Source: Deltaproteobacteria bacterium
GTDB taxonomy: Bacteria > Desulfobacterota > Desulfobacteria > Desulfobacterales > ETH-SRB1
Assembly (NCBI GenBank): GCA_019314185.1
Contig: JAFCZU010000009.1
Coordinates: forward strand, 1-35,636
Direction: 5' to 3'
DNA length: 35,636 nt
Position numbers and translations under genes: made by a program. How positions within the stretch are numbered: the stretch's first letter is position 1; each line of letters starts with the position of its first letter. This document shows positions 16,997 to 25,335 of this stretch, one piece after another. Under the pieces are notes generated by a model. That model was not told the DNA's origin, searched no databases, and saw nothing but the letters and a program-made list of their open reading frames with translations.

Positions 16997-17935
16997 TTGA
17001 GAATACAGGACTTCAACAAACGGTCTGCAAAGATGAAGCAGGTCTATAATATGATATTAAATCTTGCTCCTACTGATGCCACAGTTTTGATTCGTGGTGA
17101 AGAAGGGACAGAGAAAGCATTGGTGGCACGATCTATTCATTTAAACAGTGCGAGAAAAAATCACACTTTTGATGTGTATAACTGCTCGGCTTATCCGCAG
17201 TTTATTGTAGAAAGCGGTCTTTTGGGCTATGAGGCAGGTGCTTTTGAAGGGGCCGTACGTTTAAAAAAAGGATGTTTGGAACTAAATAATGGCGGGACAG
17301 TGTTTTTGAGTGAAATTGATAAAATGTCTCCGTTGACACAGATCAAACTTCAGAACTTTTTACAGGATGGGTCTATAAAAAGGCTTGGAGGGAAGAAAAC
17401 TATAAAGACAGATGTCAGGATCATTGCTGCTGTTAATTCTGATCTGGGAAAAGAGGTAGAAAGGGGAACTTTTAACGAGGAATTTTCTTATATGCTGAAT
17501 GTGATAAATATACATATACCTTCTTTAAGACAGAGAAAAGATGATATTCCTCTTTTAATAGAATGTTTTTTAGAAATGCTTAATATGAAAACTGGAAAAA
17601 ACATTAAAGGCGTTACATCTGATACTATGCAGATATTAATAGATTATTCATGGCCTGGAAATGTTAAGGAGTTGGAAAACACAATACAACATGCCTTCCT
17701 TCTGGCAGATGGTGAAGAAATTAAGAGTGAATTCTTGCCATCCCGAATCTTAAATAATGTTTTAACAGAAAAGAATGAAGGGATAACCTCTTTTGAAGAA
17801 AATGAAAAAAGATTTCTTATGAAGATTTTGCAGGAGTGTAATTGGAATAAATTACAGGTTTCAAAGCAGCTCAATGTGAGCCGCAGTACATTATATTCAA
17901 AGCTTAAAAAATATAACTTGACGTCAAAACAGTAA
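16997..17935 (+). CDS. degenerate sigma54-activator-like protein (AAA+ without catalytic residues, Fis HTH)
   Basis: 312 residues, no receiver domain. It is clearly homologous to the AAA+/Fis part of the protein at 5561 (shared YNxILxxAPTDATVLI, CSAYP, SFxENEKRFL, NVSRSTLYSKLKKY). Key ATPase residues are altered: Walker A reads GEEGTEKA (34-41), Walker B reads FLSEID where FLDEIG is expected, the sigma54-contact loop is GAFEGA (81-86) not GAFTGA, the arginine-finger stretch is FNEEFSYML (159-167) with both arginines missing, and the sensor II segment is GNVKELEN with K for R. The Fis-type HTH is intact. The frame is uninterrupted, arguing for selected function as a non-catalytic DNA-binding protein (inference). 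Start is TTG 16997 with AAGGA six bases upstream; ATG 17033 is an alternative. Confidence 0.9.
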   Translation: MRIQDFNKRSAKMKQVYNMILNLAPTDATVLIRGEEGTEKALVARSIHLNSARKNHTFDVYNCSAYPQFIVESGLLGYEAGAFEGAVRLKKGCLELNNGGTVFLSEIDKMSPLTQIKLQNFLQDGSIKRLGGKKTIKTDVRIIAAVNSDLGKEVERGTFNEEFSYMLNVINIHIPSLRQRKDDIPLLIECFLEMLNMKTGKNIKGVTSDTMQILIDYSWPGNVKELENTIQHAFLLADGEEIKSEFLPSRILNNVLTEKNEGITSFEENEKRFLMKILQECNWNKLQVSKQLNVSRSTLYSKLKKYNLTSKQ

Positions 17936-18001
17936 AATAGTGGAGTTCAGGGTGCGTAGTCAACAAATTCGCAATCCGGATCCGATTTGGGAGTAGGCGA
18001 T

Positions 18002-18268
18002 ATGGAAAATTTTTATCTTGGCGTGAGCATTCTCCTTTGCTTGCTTGTTTTTATTTGTCTTTATCGGGTAGTATTCGGGCCGACTATTATTGACCGGATT
18101 GTAGCTGTTGGAGCAATCGGCACAAAAACGTTAATAGTCTTGGTACTCATAGGCTTTATCTACGATAGAATAGAAATGTTCATTGATATCAGTATGGTAT
18201 ATGCTATTTTAAATTTTATTGGAACTCTGGCGGCAGCAAAGTATTTTGAAGGGAGAGGTGAAATTTGA
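18002..18268 (+). CDS. mrpF: Mrp/Mnh antiporter subunit F
   Basis: 88 residues with three membrane segments. The family signature is RVVFGPTIIDRIVAVGAIGTK at about 25-45. ATG 18002 is preferred over TTG 17987 because GGGAG lies nine bases before it. MrpF is a small membrane subunit of the antiporter. Its stop overlaps the start of mrpG (TGATG). Confidence 0.9.
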   Translation: MENFYLGVSILLCLLVFICLYRVVFGPTIIDRIVAVGAIGTKTLIVLVLIGFIYDRIEMFIDISMVYAILNFIGTLAAAKYFEGRGEI

Positions 18269-18591
18269 TGGAAGTTGTTAAAATAATATCCATTGTTTTT
18301 GTTCTAACAGGATGTTTCTTTTTTACTACCGGTACCATCGGTTTGATACGTTTCCCGGACTTTTATTCCAGGATGCATGCCACCGGAAAAGGAGACACCC
18401 TTGCGGTGCTCATATGTCTTGTCGGTCTTGCATTATATCATGTCTTTCATCACGGAGCTGTTTTAGACGGTATAAAGTTAGTCTTTATTGCCGTATTTGT
18501 CTTTTTAGCCAATCCTACGGCAACTCATGCTATTTCCAGAGCTGCTTTTCGGTGTGGTGTTAAACCGTGGACCATGGGGGAGAACAAATGA
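18268..18591 (+). CDS. mrpG: Mrp/Mnh antiporter subunit G
   Basis: 107 residues starting at ATG 18268, overlapping the mrpF stop; GGGAGAGG lies upstream. Family features: GTIGLIRFPDFYSRMHATGKGDTLA near 25-50, and a C-terminal NPTATHAISRAA motif typical of MrpG. Three membrane segments. It overlaps the next gene by four bases (ATGA), indicating translational coupling. Confidence 0.92.
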   Translation: MEVVKIISIVFVLTGCFFFTTGTIGLIRFPDFYSRMHATGKGDTLAVLICLVGLALYHVFHHGAVLDGIKLVFIAVFVFLANPTATHAISRAAFRCGVKPWTMGENK

Positions 18592-18833
18592 TCTGGCAAC
18601 TTGATTTTATTCTCTGTATCTTTGTCATTATTTGCGCGATTGCTGCTATTACTATTAAGGATCTATTGGCCGCTGTAATTATACTTGGCGCTTACAGCTT
18701 CTTTATGTGTATCCTCTGGACTGAGATGGGCGCTGTTGATGTTGCCTTTACAGAGGCTTCTGTAGGCGCAGGAGTTGGCACAGTCTTGCTTATTGCAGCG
18801 GTTAGTAAAACAAAAAGGAGGTCAAAGGATTGA
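18588..18833 (+). CDS. MbhD/DUF4040-like subunit (detached part of MrpA C-terminal region)
   Basis: 81 residues, three membrane segments, with the family-typical DLLAAVIILGAYSF and the acidic helix VDVAFTEASVGAGVG. In classical Mrp systems this domain is part of the long MrpA C-terminus; in Mbh-type complexes it is a separate protein (MbhD). The start is ATG 18588, overlapping the mrpG stop as ATGA, with GGGGGAG upstream. The conserved glutamate in FTEAS is thought to lie in the ion path between modules (family knowledge). Confidence 0.85.
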   Translation: MIWQLDFILCIFVIICAIAAITIKDLLAAVIILGAYSFFMCILWTEMGAVDVAFTEASVGAGVGTVLLIAAVSKTKRRSKD

Positions 18834-19114
18834 AAGTTATCGCTTTAATCGCAGTCATTATGACAGGTGCACTGCTTATATACGGTATTGAAGATATGCC
18901 TGAATGGGGGGATCCTAATTCTCCTGCCAATTCACACGTTTCGCCTAAATACATTCAGGAATCCCTGGAAAAAACAGCGACACCCAATATGGTAACAGCA
19001 GTACTCGCAGATTATAGAGGATATGATACTCTCGGAGAAACGTCCGTGATCTTTACAGCCGGAATTGCGTGTGTGCTGATGCTGCGAAAAAAGCGCAAAG
19101 GAGGAGGCGATTAA
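18830..19114 (+). CDS. MbhE-like subunit (detached second part of the MrpA C-terminal region)
   Basis: 94 residues with two membrane segments flanking a polar loop that holds MPEWGDPNSPAN and, later, VTAVLADYRGYDTLGE. These match the MbhE/MrpA C-terminal domain that precedes MrpB. The start is TTG 18830, overlapping the previous stop (TTGA), with AGGAGG eight bases upstream. Together with the preceding gene it replaces the C-terminal half of MrpA, as in Mbh/Mbx-like complexes. Confidence 0.85.
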   Translation: MKVIALIAVIMTGALLIYGIEDMPEWGDPNSPANSHVSPKYIQESLEKTATPNMVTAVLADYRGYDTLGETSVIFTAGIACVLMLRKKRKGGGD

Positions 19115-19115
19115 T

Positions 19116-19523
19116 ATGCTTGACTACGTACTTGGTAAATACAATTTCTGGATATACGTAGTTCTGATGATGATTGGGCTGTATGCAATGATTGGAAAGA
19201 AAAATCTCGTCAAAAAGCTTATCGGGATGAATATATTTCAATCAGCAATAATACTTTTTTATGTTTCCATCGGAGTAAAAAAGGGCGGAGCAACAGTTCC
19301 GATATTTCTGGGGGATGCTCATGCGGCGCACGGGCATGGACATGCTATTATCGATGTTGCTAATTATTTAAATCCTTTACCACACGTGCTTATGCTTACG
19401 GCTATTGTGGTTTCAATTGCTACAACCGGTGTGGCTCTTGCGATAATTATTTTAATTTACAGAAGATATAATACCTTAGAAGAAGATGAAATTCTAAAGA
19501 TAAGAATGGATACAGGAGTCTAA
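19116..19523 (+). CDS. mrpC: Mrp/Mnh antiporter subunit C (NuoK-like)
   Basis: 135 residues with three membrane helices. It matches the NuoK/MrpC family: IGLYAMIGKKNLVKKLIGMN near the N-terminus, then QSAIILFY, a histidine-rich loop (DAHAAHGHGHA), and a C-terminal helix with PLPHVLMLTAIVVSIATTGV. GGAGG lies ten bases before ATG 19116. It is followed after one base by mrpD. Confidence 0.92.
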   Translation: MLDYVLGKYNFWIYVVLMMIGLYAMIGKKNLVKKLIGMNIFQSAIILFYVSIGVKKGGATVPIFLGDAHAAHGHGHAIIDVANYLNPLPHVLMLTAIVVSIATTGVALAIIILIYRRYNTLEEDEILKIRMDTGV

Positions 19524-19524
19524 T

Positions 19525-21042
19525 ATGGCAGAACAATTTCCTGCTTTAATTATAGTAGTTCCTTTGATTGCTTCTTTTTTTGTTCCGATTATTGGATGGT
19601 GGAAAAAGCAGCTTTGCTATCCCTGGGTTGTTATCATACTTGTTGTGCCCTTTATTTCTTCACTGGGAATTTTGAAAACGGTTTTAACCGTTGGAAAATT
19701 TAGCTATCGTCTCGGTGGATGGGCGCCTCCATGGGGTATAGAGTATGCTCTAAATTATCTCAACGCATTTGTATTGGTCATTGTTTCTTTTATCAGTCTG
19801 ATAGTTGCTATTTATTCCAGGAAGTCTGTTGAAAAAGAACTGCCTGAAAAAACTGTTCCCTTTTATACACTCTTTCTCCTTCTTGTTACAGGTCTTCTCG
19901 GTATTGTAGTTACCGGAGATGTATTCAACCTTTTTGTCTTTTTGGAGATTTCTTCTCTTTCCTGTTATGCTCTGATAGCGATTGGAGAAGACGGGGCGCC
20001 GATTGCTGCATTTAATTATGTTATTATGGGGACTATCGGGGCCTGTTTTTACCTGTTAGGTGTTGGATATCTTTATATGGCAACCGGATCGCTCAACATG
20101 GCGGATTTGGCTCGTATTTTGCCCGATTTGTATCATTCTAAAGTCGTCCTTGTTGCTTTCGCTTTTTTTACTGTCGGTATAATGATTAAAGGGGCTGTAT
20201 TCCCTCTTCATGTATGGATGCCTGATGCCTATTGTACTGCTCCGTCTGCTGTTAGTGCGCTTATTGGTCCCTTAATGACTAAAGTAGCGGCATACGTGAT
20301 GATAAGAATAATGTTCACAATTTTTCATCCCAATTTCTCTCTTAATGTCATGCCGGTGTTTACCATGCTGGGCTGGCTTTCTGTAGCTGCCATTTTAGTT
20401 GGTGGTATCTGGGCAATAACACAAACAGATATTAAGAAGATGGTTGTCTATATACTTGTAGCAGAAGTAGGATATATACTTCTTGGTATAAGTGTAGGCA
20501 ATAGAATAGGTCTCACGGGAGCAATTCTTCATATCATGAATGATGCATTTATGATGGCATGCCTCTTTTTGGTGATCGGAGCGGTATTTTACAAGACAGG
20601 AAATAGAAACATTTTGCAGATGCGTGATTTACATACAAAAATGCCATTTACTATGGGGGCCTTTACAATAGCTGCGCTTTCCATGGTTGGTATTCCCCCG
20701 GCTTGTGGATTTTTCAGCAAGTGGTATCTGATTCTTGGGGCCATTGATGCTCAAAAATGGGTTTTTGCAGTAACTCTTTTAATCAGCAGTTTAATGAATG
20801 CAATTTTATTTTTCAGAGTTATCGAGTATGCATATTTTTCACCCCATGAAGAACATGGAGTTAATGAGTCGCATGCTAATCCAAACGCCTCTGATAAGCA
20901 TGGTGAAATCGTCAGGGATGAGGCTCCGCTGAGCATGTTGATTCCCATACTTATTATGGCGGCAGGAATAGTTATACTTGGTCCTTTAAGTGGAAAAATT
21001 ATAGCTTCTGTAATTCAGTTTGCCATCCCTGCAGGGTTTTAA
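19525..21042 (+). CDS. mrpD: Mrp/Mnh antiporter subunit D (NuoN/NuoM-like), first copy
   Basis: 505 residues and about 14 membrane helices, of the proton-conducting antiporter family shared with complex I. Key charged residues are present: TM5 glutamate E141 in FVFLEISSLS, TM7 lysine K222 in MIKGAVFPLHVWMPDAY, and K253 in the following discontinuous helix (LMTKVAAY). MrpD carries one of the ion channels of the antiporter. It starts one base after mrpC stops. It is the most canonical of the three D-type subunits. Confidence 0.93.
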   Translation: MAEQFPALIIVVPLIASFFVPIIGWWKKQLCYPWVVIILVVPFISSLGILKTVLTVGKFSYRLGGWAPPWGIEYALNYLNAFVLVIVSFISLIVAIYSRKSVEKELPEKTVPFYTLFLLLVTGLLGIVVTGDVFNLFVFLEISSLSCYALIAIGEDGAPIAAFNYVIMGTIGACFYLLGVGYLYMATGSLNMADLARILPDLYHSKVVLVAFAFFTVGIMIKGAVFPLHVWMPDAYCTAPSAVSALIGPLMTKVAAYVMIRIMFTIFHPNFSLNVMPVFTMLGWLSVAAILVGGIWAITQTDIKKMVVYILVAEVGYILLGISVGNRIGLTGAILHIMNDAFMMACLFLVIGAVFYKTGNRNILQMRDLHTKMPFTMGAFTIAALSMVGIPPACGFFSKWYLILGAIDAQKWVFAVTLLISSLMNAILFFRVIEYAYFSPHEEHGVNESHANPNASDKHGEIVRDEAPLSMLIPILIMAAGIVILGPLSGKIIASVIQFAIPAGF

Positions 21043-21070
21043 CAATGTCAAGATATTTTAAGGAGATTTG

Positions 21071-22564
21071 ATGGAAGTTGTAACCTCGATAAAACCTTTG
21101 CTCGCTGTTCTCATATCCGGAATAGCGGCTTGTCTTATTCTTGCTACAGGAGAAAGACACAAAAATCTTAGAGAAACATGGACAATTATAGCGGCGGTGA
21201 TCAAATTTTTACTTGTCGTATCAATGGTCCCTTTAGTTATTAAAGGTAAAATACTTGAATATACTATAATTAAGCTGGCTCCGGGTCTTATGCTCCAGTT
21301 TAAGGTAGGACCCTTTGGGATGATATTTGCGCTGCTGGCATCTGCGCTGTGGATAGCCACCTCTTTTTATTCCATAGGATATATGAGACAATTAAAAGAG
21401 CACGCGCAAACACGATATTTCTTCTGCTTTGCTGTTTGCCTTTCAGCAACTATTGGCATTGCTTTTGCCGCTAACCTGCTGACCTTGTATATATTTTACG
21501 AGATACTGACCATAGCTACCTATCCACTTGTTATGCACACTGAAACAAAAGAAGCCTTTTTAGGCAGCAGAAAATATCTTGTTTATACATTAACAGCAGG
21601 GGTAGTTATTCTTTTTGCGATTGCCATGATTTATCATATAACAGGAACGCTTGATTTTAAACCAGGTGGATTTCTCGCCGGATATGGCAATTCGAATACA
21701 TTGTGTTTCCTTTTTTTTCTACTCATAGCAGGATTTGGCGTAAAAGCCGGTATCATGCCCTTTCAAGAATGGCTCCCAACTGCAATGGTTGCTCCAACAC
21801 CAGTAAGCGCGCTCTTACACGCTGTAGCGGTAGTAAAAGCCGGTGTATTCGGTTGTTTGAGGGTTATCTTGTATGTTTTTGGGCCGGTACTTCTCCACGA
21901 ACTTGGTCTTTGGATGATTCTTGCTTATGTGGTGTCATTTACTATTATTGTTGCCGCAATGCTCGCTCTTGCACAGGATAATCTTAAACGAAGACTTGCC
22001 TTTTCAACTATAAACAACCTTGCAATCATTATTCTTGGAGCTATCATACTTACAAAGGATTCTATCACAGGCGGAATGCTTCATCTGATGTTCCACGGGT
22101 TTATGAAAATCACTCTGTTTTTTGTAGCAGGCGCTATCTTTGTAAAAACCGGAAAGAAAAATATCAGTCAGTTAGATGGGTTGGGCAGACAAATGCCTCT
22201 TACTTTTGGCGCATTTACCATAGCTGCATTAGGTCTGGCGGGTGTTCCTCCAGCATGCGGTTTTATAAGCAAATGGTTTCTTTGTTTGGGATTTATCGAA
22301 GCAAAAGAGATTTTCTTTCTCATTGTTTTACTGGGTAGTGCTATGCTCGATGTAGCGTTTTTTGCTCCGATAATATACGGTGCATTTTTTAAAGAACCAA
22401 AACCAGATGTAATTCCTCACTTTGATGAAGCGCCCATGTTAATGGTGATTCCCATACTGGTATGTGTTGGTATTTCGATAATTTTATGCATTTCGCCAAA
22501 TGCCTTTGTTCATGTCTTTGATATCGCGAGAATGGCTACAATGAGTATTTTGGGAGCAGGATAA
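21071..22564 (+). CDS. second D-type (NuoN/NuoM-like) antiporter subunit
   Basis: 497 residues, about 14 membrane helices. Conserved charges: E144 (IFYEILTIATYP), K225 (GFGVKAGIMPFQEWLP) and K256 (VAVVKAGVFG). The segment APTPVSALLHA is typical of the family. ATG 21071 is preferred over the adjacent TTG 21068; AAGGAG lies six bases before it. Probably a second ion-translocating module in the same complex. The gene ends one base before the small membrane protein. Confidence 0.9.
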   Translation: MEVVTSIKPLLAVLISGIAACLILATGERHKNLRETWTIIAAVIKFLLVVSMVPLVIKGKILEYTIIKLAPGLMLQFKVGPFGMIFALLASALWIATSFYSIGYMRQLKEHAQTRYFFCFAVCLSATIGIAFAANLLTLYIFYEILTIATYPLVMHTETKEAFLGSRKYLVYTLTAGVVILFAIAMIYHITGTLDFKPGGFLAGYGNSNTLCFLFFLLIAGFGVKAGIMPFQEWLPTAMVAPTPVSALLHAVAVVKAGVFGCLRVILYVFGPVLLHELGLWMILAYVVSFTIIVAAMLALAQDNLKRRLAFSTINNLAIIILGAIILTKDSITGGMLHLMFHGFMKITLFFVAGAIFVKTGKKNISQLDGLGRQMPLTFGAFTIAALGLAGVPPACGFISKWFLCLGFIEAKEIFFLIVLLGSAMLDVAFFAPIIYGAFFKEPKPDVIPHFDEAPMLMVIPILVCVGISIILCISPNAFVHVFDIARMATMSILGAG

Positions 22565-22565
22565 A

Positions 22566-22775
22566 ATGAAAAAGAAACTTAAAACTATATTTTTTATTTC
22601 GCTTGGATTGAGTATTATTATAGGATTTCCTATTCACAAGCACCACATTGCCTTTTTTTGGCATGAAATACCTTGTATCGATGCGATCTTGGGAATTACC
22701 GGTACTCTTGTGTTGATAGGAGCAAAAAAAATAGTAGCTTTCTTGGCTCAAAGGGAGGAAAGTTTTTATGATTAA
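22566..22775 (+). CDS. small two-helix membrane protein in the antiporter operon
   Basis: 69 residues. A basic N-terminus KKKLK is followed by a hydrophobic helix (about 7-22), a histidine-rich loop with FPIHKHHIAFFWHEIP, and a second helix (about 38-58) with a charged tail. I do not recognise a named family. It is one base from the preceding stop and overlaps the next gene by eight bases, so it belongs to the operon and is probably an accessory subunit of the complex (inference). Confidence 0.75.
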   Translation: MKKKLKTIFFISLGLSIIIGFPIHKHHIAFFWHEIPCIDAILGITGTLVLIGAKKIVAFLAQREESFYD

Positions 22776-24441
22776 TCCAGTTCCACCGGGCATTATATTT
22801 TTATTGGGAGCTCTTCTTATTCCATTAATTAAACCAAGACTCCTTAAGCAGGCTTATCTTCTCCTGATCCCCGTAGTTACATTTGTGGATATATTAGCAC
22901 TGAAATCCGGAACAAGCTGGACATTTAAGTTCCTGGAATATGAGCTTATTTTTGCAAGGGTTGACAAGCTGAGTTTATGCGTTGGATATGTTTTTGTCAT
23001 AATAGGCTTATTTGCCATAATTTATGCATTGCATGTAAAAGAGGATGGACAACATGTTGCCGCATTTATGTATGTGGGCTCATCACTTGGCGTTGTATTT
23101 GCCGGTGATCTTTTTTCCATATTCTTTTTCTGGGAAATAATGGCCGCAACATCTGTTTTCCTTATATGGTACAGTAGAACTCAAGAATCTCTTGACGCCG
23201 GATATCGCTATTTACTTATGCACATACTTGGCGGATGTACCCTGCTGGCAGGTATTATTATTCATGTTGTAACAACAGGTTCTATTACAATAGGACCTTC
23301 AGGCGGCGGTCTGGCTTTTTGGCTCATGATGCTTGGTTTTGGATTGAATGCCGCTTTTATTCCCATACATACATGGCTTCCTGATGCTTACCCTCGTGGT
23401 ACTCTTACCGGCAGTGTTTTTATGTGTGTGTATACTACAAAGACTGGTGTTTATGTTCTGGCAAGGTACTTTTCAGGTGTGGAGTTTGTAGCCTATATGG
23501 GCGTAATCATGTGTGTGTATGGAGTAATTATGGCGTTGATGCAAAATGATGCCAGAAAACTCCTTTCCTATCATATCATAAGTCAGGTGGGATACATGGT
23601 TGCTGGTGTTGGAATAGGCACTGAGCTTGCAATAAACGGTGCAATAGCTCATGTGTTTAATCATATTTTGTATAAGGGGCTTTTGTTTATGTGTATGGGC
23701 TCGGTTATTATGATGACAGGGAAGAGGAAACTTTCCGAGCTGGGAGGGCTGGCTAAGTATATGCCTGTAACCTGTATCTGTTGCATAATAGCATCCCTTT
23801 CCATTTCCGGCGCTCCAGGCTTTAACGGATATATAAGCAAAGGCATGGTTATACTGTCTTCGGTAGAAGGACACGCGCCTTTTCTTGAACTTATGATGAT
23901 TCTGGCAGCAGTTGGTACGTTTTTATCTTTTGTTAAACTTTGTTACTACACATTTTTTGCTGAAAACAAAGAGATAAAGGCAAAGGAATCACCTTGGAAT
24001 ATGCGGCTCGCTATGATTTTAACCGCTTTTTCCTGTGTGCTTATCGGGGTTTACCCAAAGGTGCTTTACTATGTGCTTCCCTATCCTGTCCATTATCATG
24101 CCTATACTGCCGACCATGTCATTGGGACTGTGCAGCTTTTTCTTTTCTCCGGTCTTGTTTTTATGTTGGCTAAGAAATACTTTGATCCACACAAGGCGCT
24201 TATCCTTGATTTTGATTACTTTTACCGAATGATTGCACGCGCTATAAACTGGAGCTGTGATAAAATTCTGAATGATTTGAGAATAGCTGTGCAAAATATT
24301 GCTATTAACTTCAGGGTATTTGCCGTAAATTTAGGAGATAATCCCTCTTTTGCTCCTAAAAAAAGACCGATAGGCATAGGAGCAGGTGGGGCTATTATTT
24401 TTCTTTTTATCTTTGGTTTGATATATATAAGTTTGGGATAA
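22768..24441 (+). CDS. third D-type antiporter-like subunit with altered TM7 lysine
   Basis: 557 residues, about 14 helices plus a C-terminal extension with an amphipathic stretch (about 475-525) and a final helix. TM5 glutamate is present (E123, FFFWEIMAA) and the later lysine is present (K225, TTKTGVYV), but the usual TM7 lysine before the PxHxWLPDA motif is asparagine: GLNAAFIPIHTWLPDAYP, N194. The ion path may therefore be incomplete or different (inference). It overlaps the small protein before it and is the last gene of the cluster. Confidence 0.88.
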   Translation: MINPVPPGIIFLLGALLIPLIKPRLLKQAYLLLIPVVTFVDILALKSGTSWTFKFLEYELIFARVDKLSLCVGYVFVIIGLFAIIYALHVKEDGQHVAAFMYVGSSLGVVFAGDLFSIFFFWEIMAATSVFLIWYSRTQESLDAGYRYLLMHILGGCTLLAGIIIHVVTTGSITIGPSGGGLAFWLMMLGFGLNAAFIPIHTWLPDAYPRGTLTGSVFMCVYTTKTGVYVLARYFSGVEFVAYMGVIMCVYGVIMALMQNDARKLLSYHIISQVGYMVAGVGIGTELAINGAIAHVFNHILYKGLLFMCMGSVIMMTGKRKLSELGGLAKYMPVTCICCIIASLSISGAPGFNGYISKGMVILSSVEGHAPFLELMMILAAVGTFLSFVKLCYYTFFAENKEIKAKESPWNMRLAMILTAFSCVLIGVYPKVLYYVLPYPVHYHAYTADHVIGTVQLFLFSGLVFMLAKKYFDPHKALILDFDYFYRMIARAINWSCDKILNDLRIAVQNIAINFRVFAVNLGDNPSFAPKKRPIGIGAGGAIIFLFIFGLIYISLG

Positions 24442-24550
24442 AAATATGTTGGTAGAAATCACTTCGATGCTTCTGGATTCACCCTTTTGCGAAAATAACG
24501 AGATGGCCATTTTTGCAACATTACATAGATGAGAGGTCAGGCGTATAATA

Positions 24551-24991
24551 TCATCGTTGTTTTAAAATTTTAATAATTTTGGGCTTGTATTCATTTTTTT
24601 TAGACATTTTATTTCCTTTTATTTTAACAAAAAAAAAGGAAATAACGAGGAAAAAAAGACCGACAACCACTGAAAAAAATGATTGATTATAATTAAATAT
24701 GGAGGCAAGTTTATCGCCAAGGACAGTGCCCATGATTAAAAATAAAACCGGAATCATATAAACAAGAAAAGCTACTTTTAATAATGAAGAGGTTCCAAAG
24801 CTTATAGTAACCCTGTCATTAACATTTGCTCCTACAACATTTATTGCTTCAATCTCAACAGTATCATCAGATCCAGCAGCAGTATCGCAAAAACCTTTTG
24901 CCGAGCATGACTCACAGGCAGCGGATTTGGCAGCTTTAACCCACGCCGTAGAAAAACCAACTCTTATTACAATACCTTCTTCAGTTGCCAA
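24551..24991 (-). CDS. rseC: RseC/MucC family protein (SoxR-reducing system)
   Basis: 146 residues. The N-terminal soluble part has cysteines C26, C29 and C35 (ACESCSAKGFC), followed by two membrane helices at about 70-90 and 105-122 and a lysine-rich tail. This is the RseC/MucC layout; in E. coli rseC works with the Rsx (Rnf-like) complex in reducing SoxR. It lies 344 bp after rnfA on the same strand. Whether it is co-transcribed with rnf is uncertain because of the gap. Confidence 0.88.
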   Translation of the reverse strand: MATEEGIVIRVGFSTAWVKAAKSAACESCSAKGFCDTAAGSDDTVEIEAINVVGANVNDRVTISFGTSSLLKVAFLVYMIPVLFLIMGTVLGDKLASIFNYNQSFFSVVVGLFFLVISFFFVKIKGNKMSKKNEYKPKIIKILKQR

Positions 24992-25335
24992 AATATAAGC
25001 CTTTTTCTGTAAATTAAAAAAACAATCACGAAAGCACGAAATGAGACAGAAAAAAATTCAGGTTTCGTGATTTGCAGCGTATGCCTTGAGAAAAAACGTG
25101 ACAAATAATAGGTTTTGAAACTTTAGTGCGGCGGGAAAACTTAAGCGGTATTTTTTTCAAATAAATCAGAGGAGGCTTTTACAAATCAAACATATTATGC
25201 AAAAGCTCCCCCTTGGTATTTACCATTTTGCAAACATTCTCGAAACATTGAAATTAAAAATTTGGCATTCATACTTTTGTACTGTTAACTCTTAAACTCG
25301 TTTTAGCTCTCCCCAATTTCCAATTTCAAGCCGTT
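24992..25335. other. intergenic region between rnfA and rseC
   Basis: 344 bp with no gene. A perfect 10-bp inverted repeat lies at 25024-25033 (AATCACGAAA) and 25063-25072. A longer imperfect stem, GGAGGCTTTT with AAAAGCTCCC, lies at about 25173-25212. Either could end rnf transcription on the minus strand, but no clear T-tract follows. rseC probably has its own promoter here. Confidence 0.45.
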
